NCBI RefSeq assembly: GCF_018138715.1
Contig: NZ_JAGSHX010000006.1
Coordinates: forward strand, 7,378,001-7,442,000
Length of the DNA stretch: 64,000 bases
DNA from: Streptomyces asiaticus
GTDB lineage: Bacteria; Actinomycetota; Actinomycetes; Streptomycetales; Streptomycetaceae
Reading direction: 5' to 3'
Below are positions 8,413-17,632 of this stretch, one piece after another (position 1 is the stretch's first letter; every line of letters starts with the position of its first letter). The position numbers were made by a program, and so were the translations under genes. The notes beneath the pieces were generated by a model that did no database searches, was not told the origin of the DNA, and saw only the letters and a program-made list of their open reading frames with translations.

Positions 8413-9681
8413 GTGACGGCCATCGTCGACGAGCTCACGTGGCGCGGGCTGATCGCCCATGCCACTGACGAGGACGCATTGCGCAAGGCTCTCGCGGACG
8501 GCCCTGTCACGTTCTATTGCGGCTTCGACCCGACCGCGGCCAGCCTGCACGTCGGCCACCTGGTGCAGGTGCTCACCCTCCGCCGACTCCAGCAGGCCGG
8601 GCACCGACCGCTGGCGCTCGTGGGCGGCGCGACCGGCCACATCGGCGATCCTCGGCCGACCGCCGAGCGCACCCTGAACGACCCGGAGACGATCGCCGAG
8701 TGGGTGACCCGGCTGCGGGCGCAGATCGAGCCGTACCTCTCCTTCGAGGGCGACAACGCGGCGACCATGGTCAACAACCTGGACTGGACCGGGGGCATGA
8801 CCGTGATCGAGTTCCTGCGGGATATCGGCAAGCACTTCCGGGTGAACAAGATGCTCACCAAGGACTCGGTCGCCCAGCGCCTGGCCTCCGACCAGGGCAT
8901 CAGCTTTACGGAGTTCAGCTACCAGTTGCTTCAGGGGATGGACTTCCTGGAGCTGTACCGGCGGTATGGCTGCACCCTCCAGACGGGGGGAAGCGACCAG
9001 TGGGGCAACCTCACAGCCGGTCTGGACCTGATTCACCGCCTGGAGCCGCACGCCGAGGTGCACGCGCTGGCCACGCCACTGATGACGAAGGCGGACGGCA
9101 CCAAGTTCGGCAAGACCGAGACGGGCACGCTTTGGCTCGACCCGGAGATGACCACGCCGTACGCGTTCTACCAGTTCTGGCTGAACACGGACGACCGGGA
9201 TATCTCGCGCTACATGCGCATCCTCTCCTTCAAGTCCCGCGAGGAGCTGGAGGAGCTGGAGAAGGTGACTGAGGAGCGGCCGCAAGCCCGTACCGCGCAG
9301 CGCGCCCTTGCCGAGGAGCTGACCACGTTGGTGCACGGTGCCGACGAGTGCGCCGCTGTGATCGCAGCGTCAAAGGCGCTGTTCGGGCAGGGCGAGCTGA
9401 CCGAACTCGACGAGGCAACGCTGGCCGCCGCGATCTCCGAGCTCCCGAACGCCAAGGTGAGCGAGCTCGGCCAGGTCACCGACATGTTCGCTGAGGTCGG
9501 CCTGGCGCCGAGCAAGTCGGCCGCCCGCCGCACCGTGAAGGAGGGCGGCGCCTACGTGAACAACGTCAAGGTGACTGCCGAGGATGCCGTGGTCACGGCC
9601 AACGAGCTCCTTCGCGGACGCTGGCTGGTACTGCGCAGGGGCAAGAAGAATCTGGCGGCCATCGAGGTCACCGGAGCCTGA
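8413..9681 (+). CDS. tyrS: Tyrosyl-tRNA synthetase
   Basis: 422 aa from a GTG at 8413, after AAGGAGA. The class I synthetase signatures are present: HVGHL (HIGH box) in the Rossmann core near residue 50, the TyrRS tyrosine pocket YQLLQGMDFLELYRRYGC and QTGGSDQWGNLTAGLDLI, KFGKTETG (KMSKS equivalent), and a C-terminal S4 RNA-binding domain (APSKSAARRTVKEGGAYVNN). Full length and apparently intact. It lies 138 bases after the glycosyltransferase operon on the same strand. It may be the housekeeping enzyme or an extra copy linked to that operon; this window cannot decide. Confidence 0.96.
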   Translation: MTAIVDELTWRGLIAHATDEDALRKALADGPVTFYCGFDPTAASLHVGHLVQVLTLRRLQQAGHRPLALVGGATGHIGDPRPTAERTLNDPETIAEWVTRLRAQIEPYLSFEGDNAATMVNNLDWTGGMTVIEFLRDIGKHFRVNKMLTKDSVAQRLASDQGISFTEFSYQLLQGMDFLELYRRYGCTLQTGGSDQWGNLTAGLDLIHRLEPHAEVHALATPLMTKADGTKFGKTETGTLWLDPEMTTPYAFYQFWLNTDDRDISRYMRILSFKSREELEELEKVTEERPQARTAQRALAEELTTLVHGADECAAVIAASKALFGQGELTELDEATLAAAISELPNAKVSELGQVTDMFAEVGLAPSKSAARRTVKEGGAYVNNVKVTAEDAVVTANELLRGRWLVLRRGKKNLAAIEVTGA

Positions 9682-9708
9682 AGCAGACCGGGAGACGGCA
9701 GCTCAGCC

Positions 9709-9736
9709 GTGAGCCGGGGGAGTGCCTCCGGCTCAC
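9709..9736. terminator. Hairpin between convergent genes
   Basis: GTGAGCCGG at 9709-9717 pairs perfectly with CCGGCTCAC at 9728-9736 around a 10-base loop. It lies between the stop of tyrS and the stop of the convergent HAD gene, so it could serve both. No T-run follows, which is common in Streptomyces. Confidence 0.7.
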
Positions 9737-9771
9737 AGAGCCAAGCGGCGGGAGCAAGGCGCTGCTGACGT

Positions 9772-10431
9772 TCAGTGGATAGTGGTGGCCAGCAGCTTGG
9801 GCAGGTCGCGCATCTCGTCGAACAGCGTGGTGCCTGGTCCTTCCAGCCGCGAGGCCGGCGTGAGGCCGCCGCAGTAGCCGAAAGTCCGCATACCGGCGGC
9901 ACGGGCTGCCTGAACTCCGTACGCACTGTCCTCGATCACCACGCACCGCCCGGGTTCTACACCCATGGATCGCGCAGCGTGCAGGAAGAGGTCGGGGGCA
10001 GGCTTGCCTCGGGCGACATCGGCTGCGCTGAAGATGCGCCCCTCGAAGTGGTCTCTCAGACCGGCGATCTCCAGGTTTCTCCTGAGGCTCGCGTGACCAG
10101 TGTTCGATGCAACGCAAACGGCCACCGCAAGGCTGTTCAGGGCTTCTGCGACGCCATCGACAGCGGTCAAGTCAGCTTCGAGGGCCTCCTGGTAGAGATG
10201 CTCGTATTGCCGCAGCCAGTTCTTCTCCAGGCGGCGTCCAAGCCGTTCCTCCACGGCAGCCGTGTAGACCTCGGTGGAGGAGCCGACGAACTTCTCGATG
10301 ATCTCCTCCTCGGTGAACGCGCACCCCAGGTCAGCCGTGATCATCGCGTCTACTTTGACGCATATCCGCTCGCTGTCCACCAGTACGCCATCACAATCGA
10401 AGATCGCCAGATCGACAGGACTCCGCGTCAT
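9772..10431 (-). CDS. HAD-superfamily phosphatase (phosphoglycolate phosphatase / beta-phosphoglucomutase type)
   Basis: 219 aa from the ATG at 10431. The open frame extends upstream, but the residues before MTRSPVDLAIFDCDGVLVD do not look like protein of this family. HAD motifs in order: DCDG (nucleophile and acid Asp), ASNTG (motif II), RGKPAPD (motif III Lys) and VIEDSAYG (motif IV). A helical cap lies between motifs I and II (subclass I). The substrate is unknown; sugar phosphates are usual for this branch. Convergent with tyrS. Confidence 0.9.
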   Translation of the reverse strand: MTRSPVDLAIFDCDGVLVDSERICVKVDAMITADLGCAFTEEEIIEKFVGSSTEVYTAAVEERLGRRLEKNWLRQYEHLYQEALEADLTAVDGVAEALNSLAVAVCVASNTGHASLRRNLEIAGLRDHFEGRIFSAADVARGKPAPDLFLHAARSMGVEPGRCVVIEDSAYGVQAARAAGMRTFGYCGGLTPASRLEGPGTTLFDEMRDLPKLLATTIH

Positions 10432-10642
10432 GGTCGGCAGTGTAGACCTGCGGTAACCAACCCCCGTGCCGCGTATGGTCGTCGTCGGGTTCGCCACTTC
10501 TTCAATGTCTGCCATTGGTAGCGCTCGACCGACTGGCTGGCAGCGGGCGGTATCGCGCACGTGGTCCTCGCGTCCGGCAAAGCCGCCGTGATGGTCACCG
10601 CACGCCAGAGTAGCTTCGTCGCTGGCTGGGGCGGGGGGTACT

Positions 10643-11557
10643 TCATTGCGCTGGGCTGGGGACGGTGGAGGCGTGGCTGCCGAAGGCGAGGGTGGCCAGC
10701 GTCAAGGTGCGCAATTGGCTGGAGGTGGCGGTCCAGGCTGTCCACTGGTGCGCGAAGGGTTCTTCCGCGACGGGAAGACTGGCGTCGGGGGCCGCGCGGT
10801 GGGCGAGTGTGCGCAAGGTGAGGTCGTGGCGGGGATAGAGAGCGAAATCACCCAGGTAGTCGGCTGCTGCTACGGCGGCGGTCCAACTGTCGACTTTGTG
10901 AATGCCGCTCAGTGCGGTGACCAGAGCGTGGCCCCGGAGTCGTCTCCAAGCGGTGGCATGGAGCAGGTAAGCATGGGCGGCCGATCGTAGGCTTGCCTGG
11001 AGGGTGGCGATTTTGGCCCTGTGGAAGGCGTGGTCGGGCAGGCCGAGCATCCTCTTCGGGGTAGGGGCGAGGTGGAGGGCTCCGTATGGGCTCTCGAAGA
11101 CAGGCCCATAGAGGGTGCACCAACGGTGGTAGAGCCTGCGACTGGTGCCGGGAGGGAGCTGTCGCTGTCGCAGTATCGCGACGCACAGGGCATCCCATAG
11201 CGAGGGGTTCGAGATGCGCACGATTGTTCCTAATGGGGCCAGCGCATCGGCGAGCTGGTGTGGCACGGCCGGGGGAAGCTGGTTGTGATGGGTGTACGTG
11301 AGGTCGGGGAGGCTTCCGTCGCCGGCCATGGGCATGAAGTCAAGGGCTTGCCCGTCCCAGGAGGCTAGCCAGGTGCCGCCCTGTTCGTTGGACAGCAGCC
11401 GGTAGCAGCGGGACTCGGTGTCGGTCCAGCCAGGGTGGTCGGTGCACAAGCTCGCGTGAGCCAAGGCGTTCCCATCTGATGGTGATGGCGGGATACAGAG
11501 ATGTGTGGAGCGGGGGCTCGTGTGCCGAGGGGCCCGAGCTGAGATGGGGCGTGGCAA
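10643..11557 (-). CDS. HhH-GPD (AlkA-like) DNA glycosylase-related protein
   Basis: 304 aa as an open frame; the true start may lie inside, because the first ~45 residues are Pro/Ser/Arg-rich. The middle shows SLWDALCVAILRQRQLPPG, and the second half LSGIHKVDSWTAAVAAADYLGD followed by YPRHDLTLRTLA. These match the helix-hairpin-helix plus catalytic Asp pattern of AlkA-type glycosylases, in which the Asp of the D-x-x-x-R-T block is catalytic. The family removes alkylated bases. The HhH Gly-x-Gly is degenerate (SGIHKVDSW), so activity is uncertain. Confidence 0.65.
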   Translation of the reverse strand: MPRPISARAPRHTSPRSTHLCIPPSPSDGNALAHASLCTDHPGWTDTESRCYRLLSNEQGGTWLASWDGQALDFMPMAGDGSLPDLTYTHHNQLPPAVPHQLADALAPLGTIVRISNPSLWDALCVAILRQRQLPPGTSRRLYHRWCTLYGPVFESPYGALHLAPTPKRMLGLPDHAFHRAKIATLQASLRSAAHAYLLHATAWRRLRGHALVTALSGIHKVDSWTAAVAAADYLGDFALYPRHDLTLRTLAHRAAPDASLPVAEEPFAHQWTAWTATSSQLRTLTLATLAFGSHASTVPSPAQ

Positions 11558-11591
11558 ACCCCCGGACGGTGTGGGTGCTTGAGAGGGCCGG

Positions 11592-12557
11592 TCAGGCCGC
11601 GAGTGCCAGCTGCCAGGTGCGATTGAGGATCTGGATGAACTCCTCGGTCTTCACCGTCGCCACCAGGACGTCGTGGTCGGACCAGTCCACGTCGATGACC
11701 TTGACGTCTGTGATCGCTGGGAGGAGGGGTTTGCTGGCGTAGATGCGGTCGACGCGCTGTCGGCCTCCCTGCCAGTCCACGCCGCAGGTGGGGGCCAGGG
11801 CCTGGTGCCGGGCGGCGCCGTTGGTGCGAACGGCATGCCGGGCGACGTCTTCCAGGCCCGCGGTCCGCAGGATCCGATCCGGATCACTGTCCGCGATACG
11901 GCGTCCGTGGGCATCCAGCATGCTGCGGTGGGCTATGTGCTGCTCGTCATCGATCTCGTTCCAGTCCGGCAGCTGGACGTGATCCAGACCTGGTTCGGGG
12001 TAGGAGTTCCAGTCTCCGCCGCCGATCATGTACACCGGTGTCTTCCGGCGGTCGCGATCGTAGGCGCGTGAGGCGCCTGGGACTGTGGCGGCTTTGTCGT
12101 TGAGCGTGGTCCACCGCTCCGCTTCCAGGCGGCGTCTGGTCGGGGAGCTGTAGCTGGCGTGTACGGAGGAGGCGATGAACGGCACCGCGCAGTCGTCGAT
12201 TTTCAGCGAGAGAGTGGTGGGCGGTTGGTTCCATACCGCTTTGTCGCGCCATTCGCCGACGCAGCGGAACCGCGACTGGTCAACGAATATGCCGGTGAGC
12301 TGCTTGGTCTTCCCCTTCTTGGGGCCGATCCAGCCGCGCAGGCCAAGGGCGTCTTCGTCCTCGTAGAGGAGCTTGCGGTTGTTGGCGAGGGCTTTGTCGC
12401 ATTCCTGCCGCAGCAGGATGCCGGGGCCGATGTCCGTGATGGTGGCGTGCATGGCCCGGCGGCGACCGGGGTCTCCCACGCCGTTGCCCTCGAAGTTGGA
12501 GCTGACGATGAGGAAGGTGTCGTTGCCACTGTCCTCGGCGGATGTCGTTACGGGCAT
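11592..12557 (-). CDS. Endonuclease/exonuclease/phosphatase (EEP) family protein
   Basis: 321 aa from the ATG at 12557; the open frame upstream overlaps a broken regulator gene. EEP features: SSNFEGNG near the start (N-terminal metal Asn), LLRQECDKA (metal Glu), HASYSSP, GGDWNSYPEP (catalytic D-x-N), and the terminal WSDHDVLVATV (the SDH metal/acid-base motif). The set fits a Mg-dependent phosphodiesterase or nuclease. No signal peptide is seen. The substrate is unknown. Confidence 0.82.
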   Translation of the reverse strand: MPVTTSAEDSGNDTFLIVSSNFEGNGVGDPGRRRAMHATITDIGPGILLRQECDKALANNRKLLYEDEDALGLRGWIGPKKGKTKQLTGIFVDQSRFRCVGEWRDKAVWNQPPTTLSLKIDDCAVPFIASSVHASYSSPTRRRLEAERWTTLNDKAATVPGASRAYDRDRRKTPVYMIGGGDWNSYPEPGLDHVQLPDWNEIDDEQHIAHRSMLDAHGRRIADSDPDRILRTAGLEDVARHAVRTNGAARHQALAPTCGVDWQGGRQRVDRIYASKPLLPAITDVKVIDVDWSDHDVLVATVKTEEFIQILNRTWQLALAA

Positions 12558-12594
12558 GACCAGTGGTTCTCCTGAAGAGGATGACGGGGGCGGG

Positions 12595-13208
12595 TCAGAT
12601 GAGTCCCTTGCGTAGCGCGAAGGCCACGGCGTGGGGGATCGGTTGCGCAGGTGGTGCCGGGCGATGAAGGCATGCAGCACGTTCTTGATCGCGGTTCTGA
12701 AAAGCTCAGCTTGAGCGCGATCTCCGGGGTGTCGTAGCCCTCGGCGACCAGCCGCAGGACATCGATTTCTCTCTCGGCCACTCGCCCGATCCCCAGACTC
12801 TGCTCACTTCCGTGGAGTTGGCCGAGCACGTGGAGCAGGCGTGTTTGGAGGTCCGGCGGGAGGTGGCCGTCTCCTGTGGCCACGGTCTGGATGATGCGGA
12901 CGAGCCGATCGCTGTCGACGCTCGCGGCGCCACATGATCCCGGCGGTCCCGCATTCGGCGGCCAGCGCCAGTTGATGGTCCAGCAGACGGGAGACCAACA
13001 GGACGAGCCGCGATGAGCCGCCGTGCTGGGCGGTGCGGAGCAGCTGGTACCCGGCCGGATCGGAGATGTCCGCTGCCACCACGGTCACGGCTGGATCGTC
13101 GGCACCGTCGTCCAGGCGTATCTCCGGCCGCGGGCGCAGCAGACTGATCACCCCGGCTTCGGAGAGGGGGTCATCGGCGCGCACCTGGACAGTGATGCGG
13201 TCGGTCAT
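12595..13208 (-). pseudogene. LuxR-family response regulator, at least three frameshifts
   Basis: The N-terminal receiver-like domain starts at 13208 (MTDRITVQVRADDPLSEAGV) and reads to GTAGIMWRRE. The C-terminal HTH then appears in other frames: VAEREIDVLRLVAEGYDTPE, IALKLSFSE, then LHAFIARHHLRNR from a third frame, and HAVAFALRKGLI in a fourth, ending at 12595. Pasted together this is the normal length and order of a Streptomyces LuxR-type regulator. Three frame changes in about 300 bases mark recent decay, or sequencing error if the read quality was poor. Confidence 0.8.
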
Positions 13209-13263
13209 CCTTGGGGATCCATTGACATAGCGGGACGGGTGGATTGGGGCGGTTCGGTGTTGC

Positions 13264-14391
13264 TCAGGGCAGGGCGGAGCAGAAGAGCTGTGCGACGCGG
13301 GCAGGCCGGAGGTCCTGGGCGCGGCGGTAGGCGGCCTGGCAGGCCGCGTGGTAGGCAGCAGGGTCGGCGAGCAGTCCGTCGGTGAGGAACAGCAACGCGT
13401 TCGGCCCGTGCATGACGTCGGCGAGCAGCCGGCGGGGACCGTGCTGGAGGGGCTGGAGAAGGTCGGACAGGATGCCGGTGTTGTAGGCGATGACCGGTGT
13501 GCCTTGGCTGAGGGCTTCCAGAGCGGTCATGCTGCTGGTGGGGCGGCGGCACGGGATGATCACTGCGGCAGCGTCGGCCAGCCAGTTGGCTACTTCTGCC
13601 CAGCCGGGCACAGGTTCCAAGGTGATGTTCGGTGCCCGGTCGGCGAGTATCTGGCACTGCTGCTGCAAGGTCCGCCCACCGCGTGGGTCGTCGGGCCCGG
13701 GCGGAGCGAGGGCGACCTCCACATGCCGATGCCATGCTCTGACAGCTGCGATCAGCTCGAGGACACCCACATCCTGGCCGGCCGGGGCCAGCACCCGCAC
13801 CGGGGCTTCAGCCTTCCGTGCAACCGGGGCTGGGACGCCGGGATTGTGGAGTGGGGCGTTGGGGACGACGCGCCATCTACGGGTGGGCCAGGCCGCGGTG
13901 GCGGCCTGTCGCAGGACGGCGTCGCAGGAGGTGATGACGGTGTCCGCATACGCCAGAGCCGGTGGCATGTCCTGCTCCTGCGGGAGCGCAGGCACCACAA
14001 GCACACGCTGGACGCCGTAAGGAAGATCAATTGGCACGCGACCCAGACCCCACAAAGCACCTACGGACACGACGGTGTCGACTCGGCGTCGGACGATCAG
14101 GTCGCTCAGGGACCGCTGGACTTTTGTCTCAGTGGTGATGACGGCCTCACGCAGTGCCTGTGAAGTGCAGGGCAGGGCGAGGGGCAGGTCGAACTGCTCG
14201 ACGGGGACGCCGGGCAGTCCGGTGCCGTCATGCTGTTCGGTGGCCGTGGCGATGGCCACCTGGTGCCCGGCCGCCGCCAGTGCGGTGGCGAGTGAAGAGA
14301 TGGATCGATCTGTTCCAGTTACTGCGTCTATGCGCCAGGATGCACGGACGAGGAGGATGGAGCGTCGCTGCGTGTGGTGCTGTGTGGTCAT
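13264..14391 (-). CDS. Family 4-type glycosyltransferase
   Basis: 375 aa. The GT-B shape is visible: an N-terminal Rossmann start (SILLVRASWRIDAVTGTDRS, then LATALAAAGHQVAIAT), a linker and a C-terminal nucleotide-sugar domain with TSSMTALEALSQGTPVIAYN, in the position of the GT4 E-x7-E element although the first Glu is not conserved. The donor and acceptor are unknown. It starts just upstream of the broken LuxR gene, on the same strand. Confidence 0.75.
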   Translation of the reverse strand: MTTQHHTQRRSILLVRASWRIDAVTGTDRSISSLATALAAAGHQVAIATATEQHDGTGLPGVPVEQFDLPLALPCTSQALREAVITTETKVQRSLSDLIVRRRVDTVVSVGALWGLGRVPIDLPYGVQRVLVVPALPQEQDMPPALAYADTVITSCDAVLRQAATAAWPTRRWRVVPNAPLHNPGVPAPVARKAEAPVRVLAPAGQDVGVLELIAAVRAWHRHVEVALAPPGPDDPRGGRTLQQQCQILADRAPNITLEPVPGWAEVANWLADAAAVIIPCRRPTSSMTALEALSQGTPVIAYNTGILSDLLQPLQHGPRRLLADVMHGPNALLFLTDGLLADPAAYHAACQAAYRRAQDLRPARVAQLFCSALP

Positions 14392-14640
14392 GGCAGGGCC
14401 CTTTGGGGAGTCCAGGACTGAGTGAGAGGCAGTTGGTAAGGCGGCGATACCGAGTGCGCCAGATCATGGGTGGAGGGCCGATGCAGCCACAGTGGGCAGT
14501 GCCGCCGGGCGTCAGTGCCTCGGCAGTGTCAGCGTCACTGGGTCTTCCTCACCGACATCTCTTACGGTGGAGGCTCTCGCCCCGTCTCCGTATGCCGGAT
14601 GCCCGCGAGCAGCTGCGGGCCGCCACTTTCTGCCTCTGGT

Positions 14641-16170
14641 CTATGGGCGAGGGACTTCCTCTCCGCGGGTACGTTCGCGATGCGGGCTGAAATTGCGTGG
14701 GTGGGCAGGGTTGAGGAACCACGTGCGGGCCGAGACGAGCCACCAGGTGCCGCAGAAGGCCATGACGATGCCGACTGCGATCGGCGCGTAGTTGAAGGTA
14801 TCCGCGGTAACCGGTGAGCTCTGCGGCAGCATGAACAGCACCGTGATCACCAGGACCCAGGCGACGGCGATCGTGCCGACGATGGTTGACCAGGAGCCAA
14901 GGTGCCAGGGCCCCCGCTCGAACCGGCTCCCCTGCCGCAGCCGGAGGAAGGTGGGGATGACGTAGGCGAGGTAGAGGCCGATGGTGGCGATGGAGGTGAC
15001 CGCGGCGTAGGCGGTGCTGTTCCACAGGTAGGGCAGGCCGAGGACGAAGGCGCCGCCGGTGGCGAGCCAGACGGCATTGGTGGGAGTCCGGCTGGCCGGG
15101 TTGAGTCTGTGCCACGTCGTGGAGAAGGGCAGGGCTCCGTCGCGGGAGAAGGCGTAGATCATCCGGGAGTTCGCGGTGACGGATGCCATGCCGCAGAAGA
15201 GCTGGGCGACGATGACGATGAGCAGCATCCACTTGCCGGCCGCCGAGCCGAGGGCGTCCATGAGGATCTGCGCCGGGGGCACTCCCGTGTCCGATTCGAG
15301 GGCACCGGTGTAGGACTGGATGGCGTAGGTGAAACCGAAGAGGAGGACCAATCCGGCCGCGAGGGAGACGAGGATCGAGCGGACGATGCCCTTGGGCCCG
15401 GCGATGGAGGCGTCGATGGTCTCCTCGGTCATGTGGGCAGAGGCGTCGTAGCCGGTGAAGGTGTACTGCGCCATCAGCAGCCCGATGAGCACCACGTAGC
15501 CGCTGGAGGTGAAGCCGGTGTTGTTGACGAACTCGCCGAAGACGAACCGGGTCGACTGGTGGTGGTCAGGGATGAGCACCAGGGCACCGCAGATAACAGC
15601 GACGCCGAGGATGTGCCACCAGATGGAGGCTTCGTTGAGGAGGGCGACAATGCGCACACCGAAGGTGTTCAGGACGCCGTGGAGGGCCAGGATGGCGCCG
15701 AACAGCGTGATGGTGTGACCCGGCGTGGCGTCGTATCCGAATTGGAGATCGAGTAAGGCATTGAGGAAGTTGGCGGCACCGAAGTCGATGCCGGCAGTGA
15801 CCGCGATCTGGCCGAGGGTGTTGAACCAGCCGGTGAACCACGCCCACGCTGCCGCGGAGCGCTTGGGGGCCATGCGGTGCGCCCAGAAGTACAGGCCTGC
15901 GCTGGTGGGGTAGGAGGAGCAGACCTCGGCCATCGACAGGCCGACGAAGAGCGTCATCAGGCCGACGAACAGCCAGCCCCACATGATCACTGCGGGTCCA
16001 CCGGTGTTCATGCCGTAGCCGTAGAGCGTCATGCAGCCGGACAGGATGGAGATGATCGTGAAGCTGACGCCGAAGTTGGCGCGGCCGGACATCGAGCGGG
16101 ACAGCGTCTGCTGGTAGCCGAGCTGCTTGAGGCGTTCCTCGTCGGAGACACGGGAGACATCAAGAGGCAC
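14641..16170 (-). CDS. APC-superfamily amino acid/GABA permease
   Basis: 509 aa from a GTG at 16170 preceded by AAGAAGGG; the open frame upstream overlaps the next gene and is not used. The N-terminal cytoplasmic segment (SDEERLKQLGYQQTLSR) and NFGVSFTIISILSGCMTLYG are typical of the ACT branch (GABA, choline, amino acids). About 12 hydrophobic helices follow, with TGYDASAHMTEETIDA in the middle, a hallmark of this branch. It likely imports an amino acid or amine by proton symport. Last gene of a three-gene leftward operon. Confidence 0.92.
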   Translation of the reverse strand: MPLDVSRVSDEERLKQLGYQQTLSRSMSGRANFGVSFTIISILSGCMTLYGYGMNTGGPAVIMWGWLFVGLMTLFVGLSMAEVCSSYPTSAGLYFWAHRMAPKRSAAAWAWFTGWFNTLGQIAVTAGIDFGAANFLNALLDLQFGYDATPGHTITLFGAILALHGVLNTFGVRIVALLNEASIWWHILGVAVICGALVLIPDHHQSTRFVFGEFVNNTGFTSSGYVVLIGLLMAQYTFTGYDASAHMTEETIDASIAGPKGIVRSILVSLAAGLVLLFGFTYAIQSYTGALESDTGVPPAQILMDALGSAAGKWMLLIVIVAQLFCGMASVTANSRMIYAFSRDGALPFSTTWHRLNPASRTPTNAVWLATGGAFVLGLPYLWNSTAYAAVTSIATIGLYLAYVIPTFLRLRQGSRFERGPWHLGSWSTIVGTIAVAWVLVITVLFMLPQSSPVTADTFNYAPIAVGIVMAFCGTWWLVSARTWFLNPAHPRNFSPHRERTRGEEVPRP

Positions 16171-16213
16171 AGGTATTCCGCCCTTCTTACGTCGGTCGGG
16201 TGGTTGTGGGTGC

Positions 16214-17158
16214 TCAGCGGTGTCGGCGCCGCGGTGGGCTGTAGGCCCAGGCACGGTGCCGCAGGAACAGTTCGCGGGCCTGACCGCAGTAGGACCAGGG
16301 AACGTCCGTGGCGTACGGGCCGATGGCGTCGAACACCTCCAGGGCCTCAATGTGGCGGTTCGCGAACGACAGGGCGTGGGCGAGGTAGTTGGCGTCATCG
16401 GCGAAACACGCATGGGGGCTCGGCGCGCGATAGCGCCACCAGCGCTCCAGCACGCGATTGATATGCGGACAGTCGATCCAGGGATGGATCGTCAGGCCGT
16501 AGGACCTCTGGTCCTGCTCCTGGCGGGCCCGGTGTGTTTCCGCCAGGACGACGAGTGGCAAGACCGCCAGGGGCAACCCATTGGGGGCAGCGGATGCCTG
16601 CTCCTCGGCCCACCAGGCCGCCTCTCCCGGCCCGCCGTGATAGCGAGGGAACAGGTAGGTGACCACCTCATGATGGGCTTCGCGGTTCCAGGGGTCACGC
16701 TGCTTGATCTCCTCCCACACATGGCTGAGTGCCTTCCGGTCGGGAGCGTGGGTGCGCAGCAGCGCGAGCATGACCACCAGCGGTGCCACATCCTGCGGCC
16801 ACACCTTGAGAGCGGCGCGGCAGGTGGACCAGGCATCCTCCATCAGTGCCCGGCCGGCACTGCGTCCGGCGATCATCGCGCGCAGGGCCTGCACGTTCGC
16901 GAGGAGAGCGAGGGCGTGATGGGAGCGCGGCTCGGCCTTCGCCCAGGTGTCGGCGAACCTGAGCCGCACCCCCACCTCGGCGAGGACCTGGAGACGGAAG
17001 ATCCGGCGGTCCCAGTCCGCGCCCGTCGCGGCCAGCAGATCCCGGGCGCCTTCCCAACGCCCCATCGCCGCGTCGTCCACCACGGACCGCAACGCTGCGT
17101 CGTCACGAGCCGGATGCTGGTTGAGGGCCGCGCTCTGCGCCTGTCCACGCCGCGCCAT
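16214..17158 (-). CDS. Conserved hypothetical helical-repeat protein in the permease operon
   Basis: 314 aa from the ATG at 17158, with a GTG one codon earlier. Alpha-helical throughout, with repeated Ala/Leu/Arg-rich helices reminiscent of TPR or similar solenoids. No catalytic motif recognised. Its start overlaps the stop of the 50-aa gene as TGATG, and the permease follows 44 bases downstream, so the three are probably cotranscribed and translationally coupled. No function is assigned. Confidence 0.75.
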   Translation of the reverse strand: MARRGQAQSAALNQHPARDDAALRSVVDDAAMGRWEGARDLLAATGADWDRRIFRLQVLAEVGVRLRFADTWAKAEPRSHHALALLANVQALRAMIAGRSAGRALMEDAWSTCRAALKVWPQDVAPLVVMLALLRTHAPDRKALSHVWEEIKQRDPWNREAHHEVVTYLFPRYHGGPGEAAWWAEEQASAAPNGLPLAVLPLVVLAETHRARQEQDQRSYGLTIHPWIDCPHINRVLERWWRYRAPSPHACFADDANYLAHALSFANRHIEALEVFDAIGPYATDVPWSYCGQARELFLRHRAWAYSPPRRRHR

Positions 17159-17310
17159 CACTCGGCCCGCCAGACCATCCGCGGTTCGCCGTGCCAGAAG
17201 CTAAAGGACACGTACAGGACCTCGCCCTCGGGGCAGGTCAGTGAGAGCTGACGTATCCGTACCAGCTTCCTGGCCTCGGCAACCATCGCCCGTCGCGTGG
17301 GCACCTTCAC
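17158..17310 (-). CDS. 50-aa conserved-looking small protein, coupled to the next gene
   Basis: GTG start at 17310 with GGGAGGA six bases upstream. It encodes MKVPTRRAMVAEARKLV and then a beta-rich part (LYVSFSFWHGEPRMVWRAE) and stops at 17158. The TGATG overlap with the following start, the good ribosome site and G/C third positions support a real gene too short for most callers. Basic N terminus, no membrane segment. Function unknown; it probably acts with the 314-aa partner. Confidence 0.65.
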   Translation of the reverse strand: MKVPTRRAMVAEARKLVRIRQLSLTCPEGEVLYVSFSFWHGEPRMVWRAE

Positions 17311-17632
17311 AGCGAATCCTCCCGCTTATGAGCGTGAGTTATGGTCGCTAGGCGATAGTGCAAAAAAACCGCAGACGCGGCGGCCACAATGAAGGCCGAG
17401 TACCAGAAGAGGGAGAGGAAGGCCATCAGAACCTCGAACGCAACGGATAGGGAGAGGGTTGAGAAGGCCGTCGGGACGCTGCGGGGCTTCGGGACGGGGG
17501 AGCCGAAGACCCTAATTCGCAGATCGCCCCGACGGCCGGTCCAGATACTTGTGCAGTGGCGTCATGCTGAGCAAGCGAGGTGCGGTGGATGTCAGGTGTT
17601 AAGTGAGTCCTCGGACGGTCAGAAGGAAGGTT
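17311..17632. other. 322-bp intergenic stretch between divergent and convergent transcription
   Basis: No open frame here has recognisable domains. A plus-strand frame through it uses poor codons and lacks a ribosome site. A CAAAAAAACC tract lies near 17360 and may belong to a promoter for the leftward permease operon, but no clear -35/-10 pair is visible. Confidence 0.45.
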
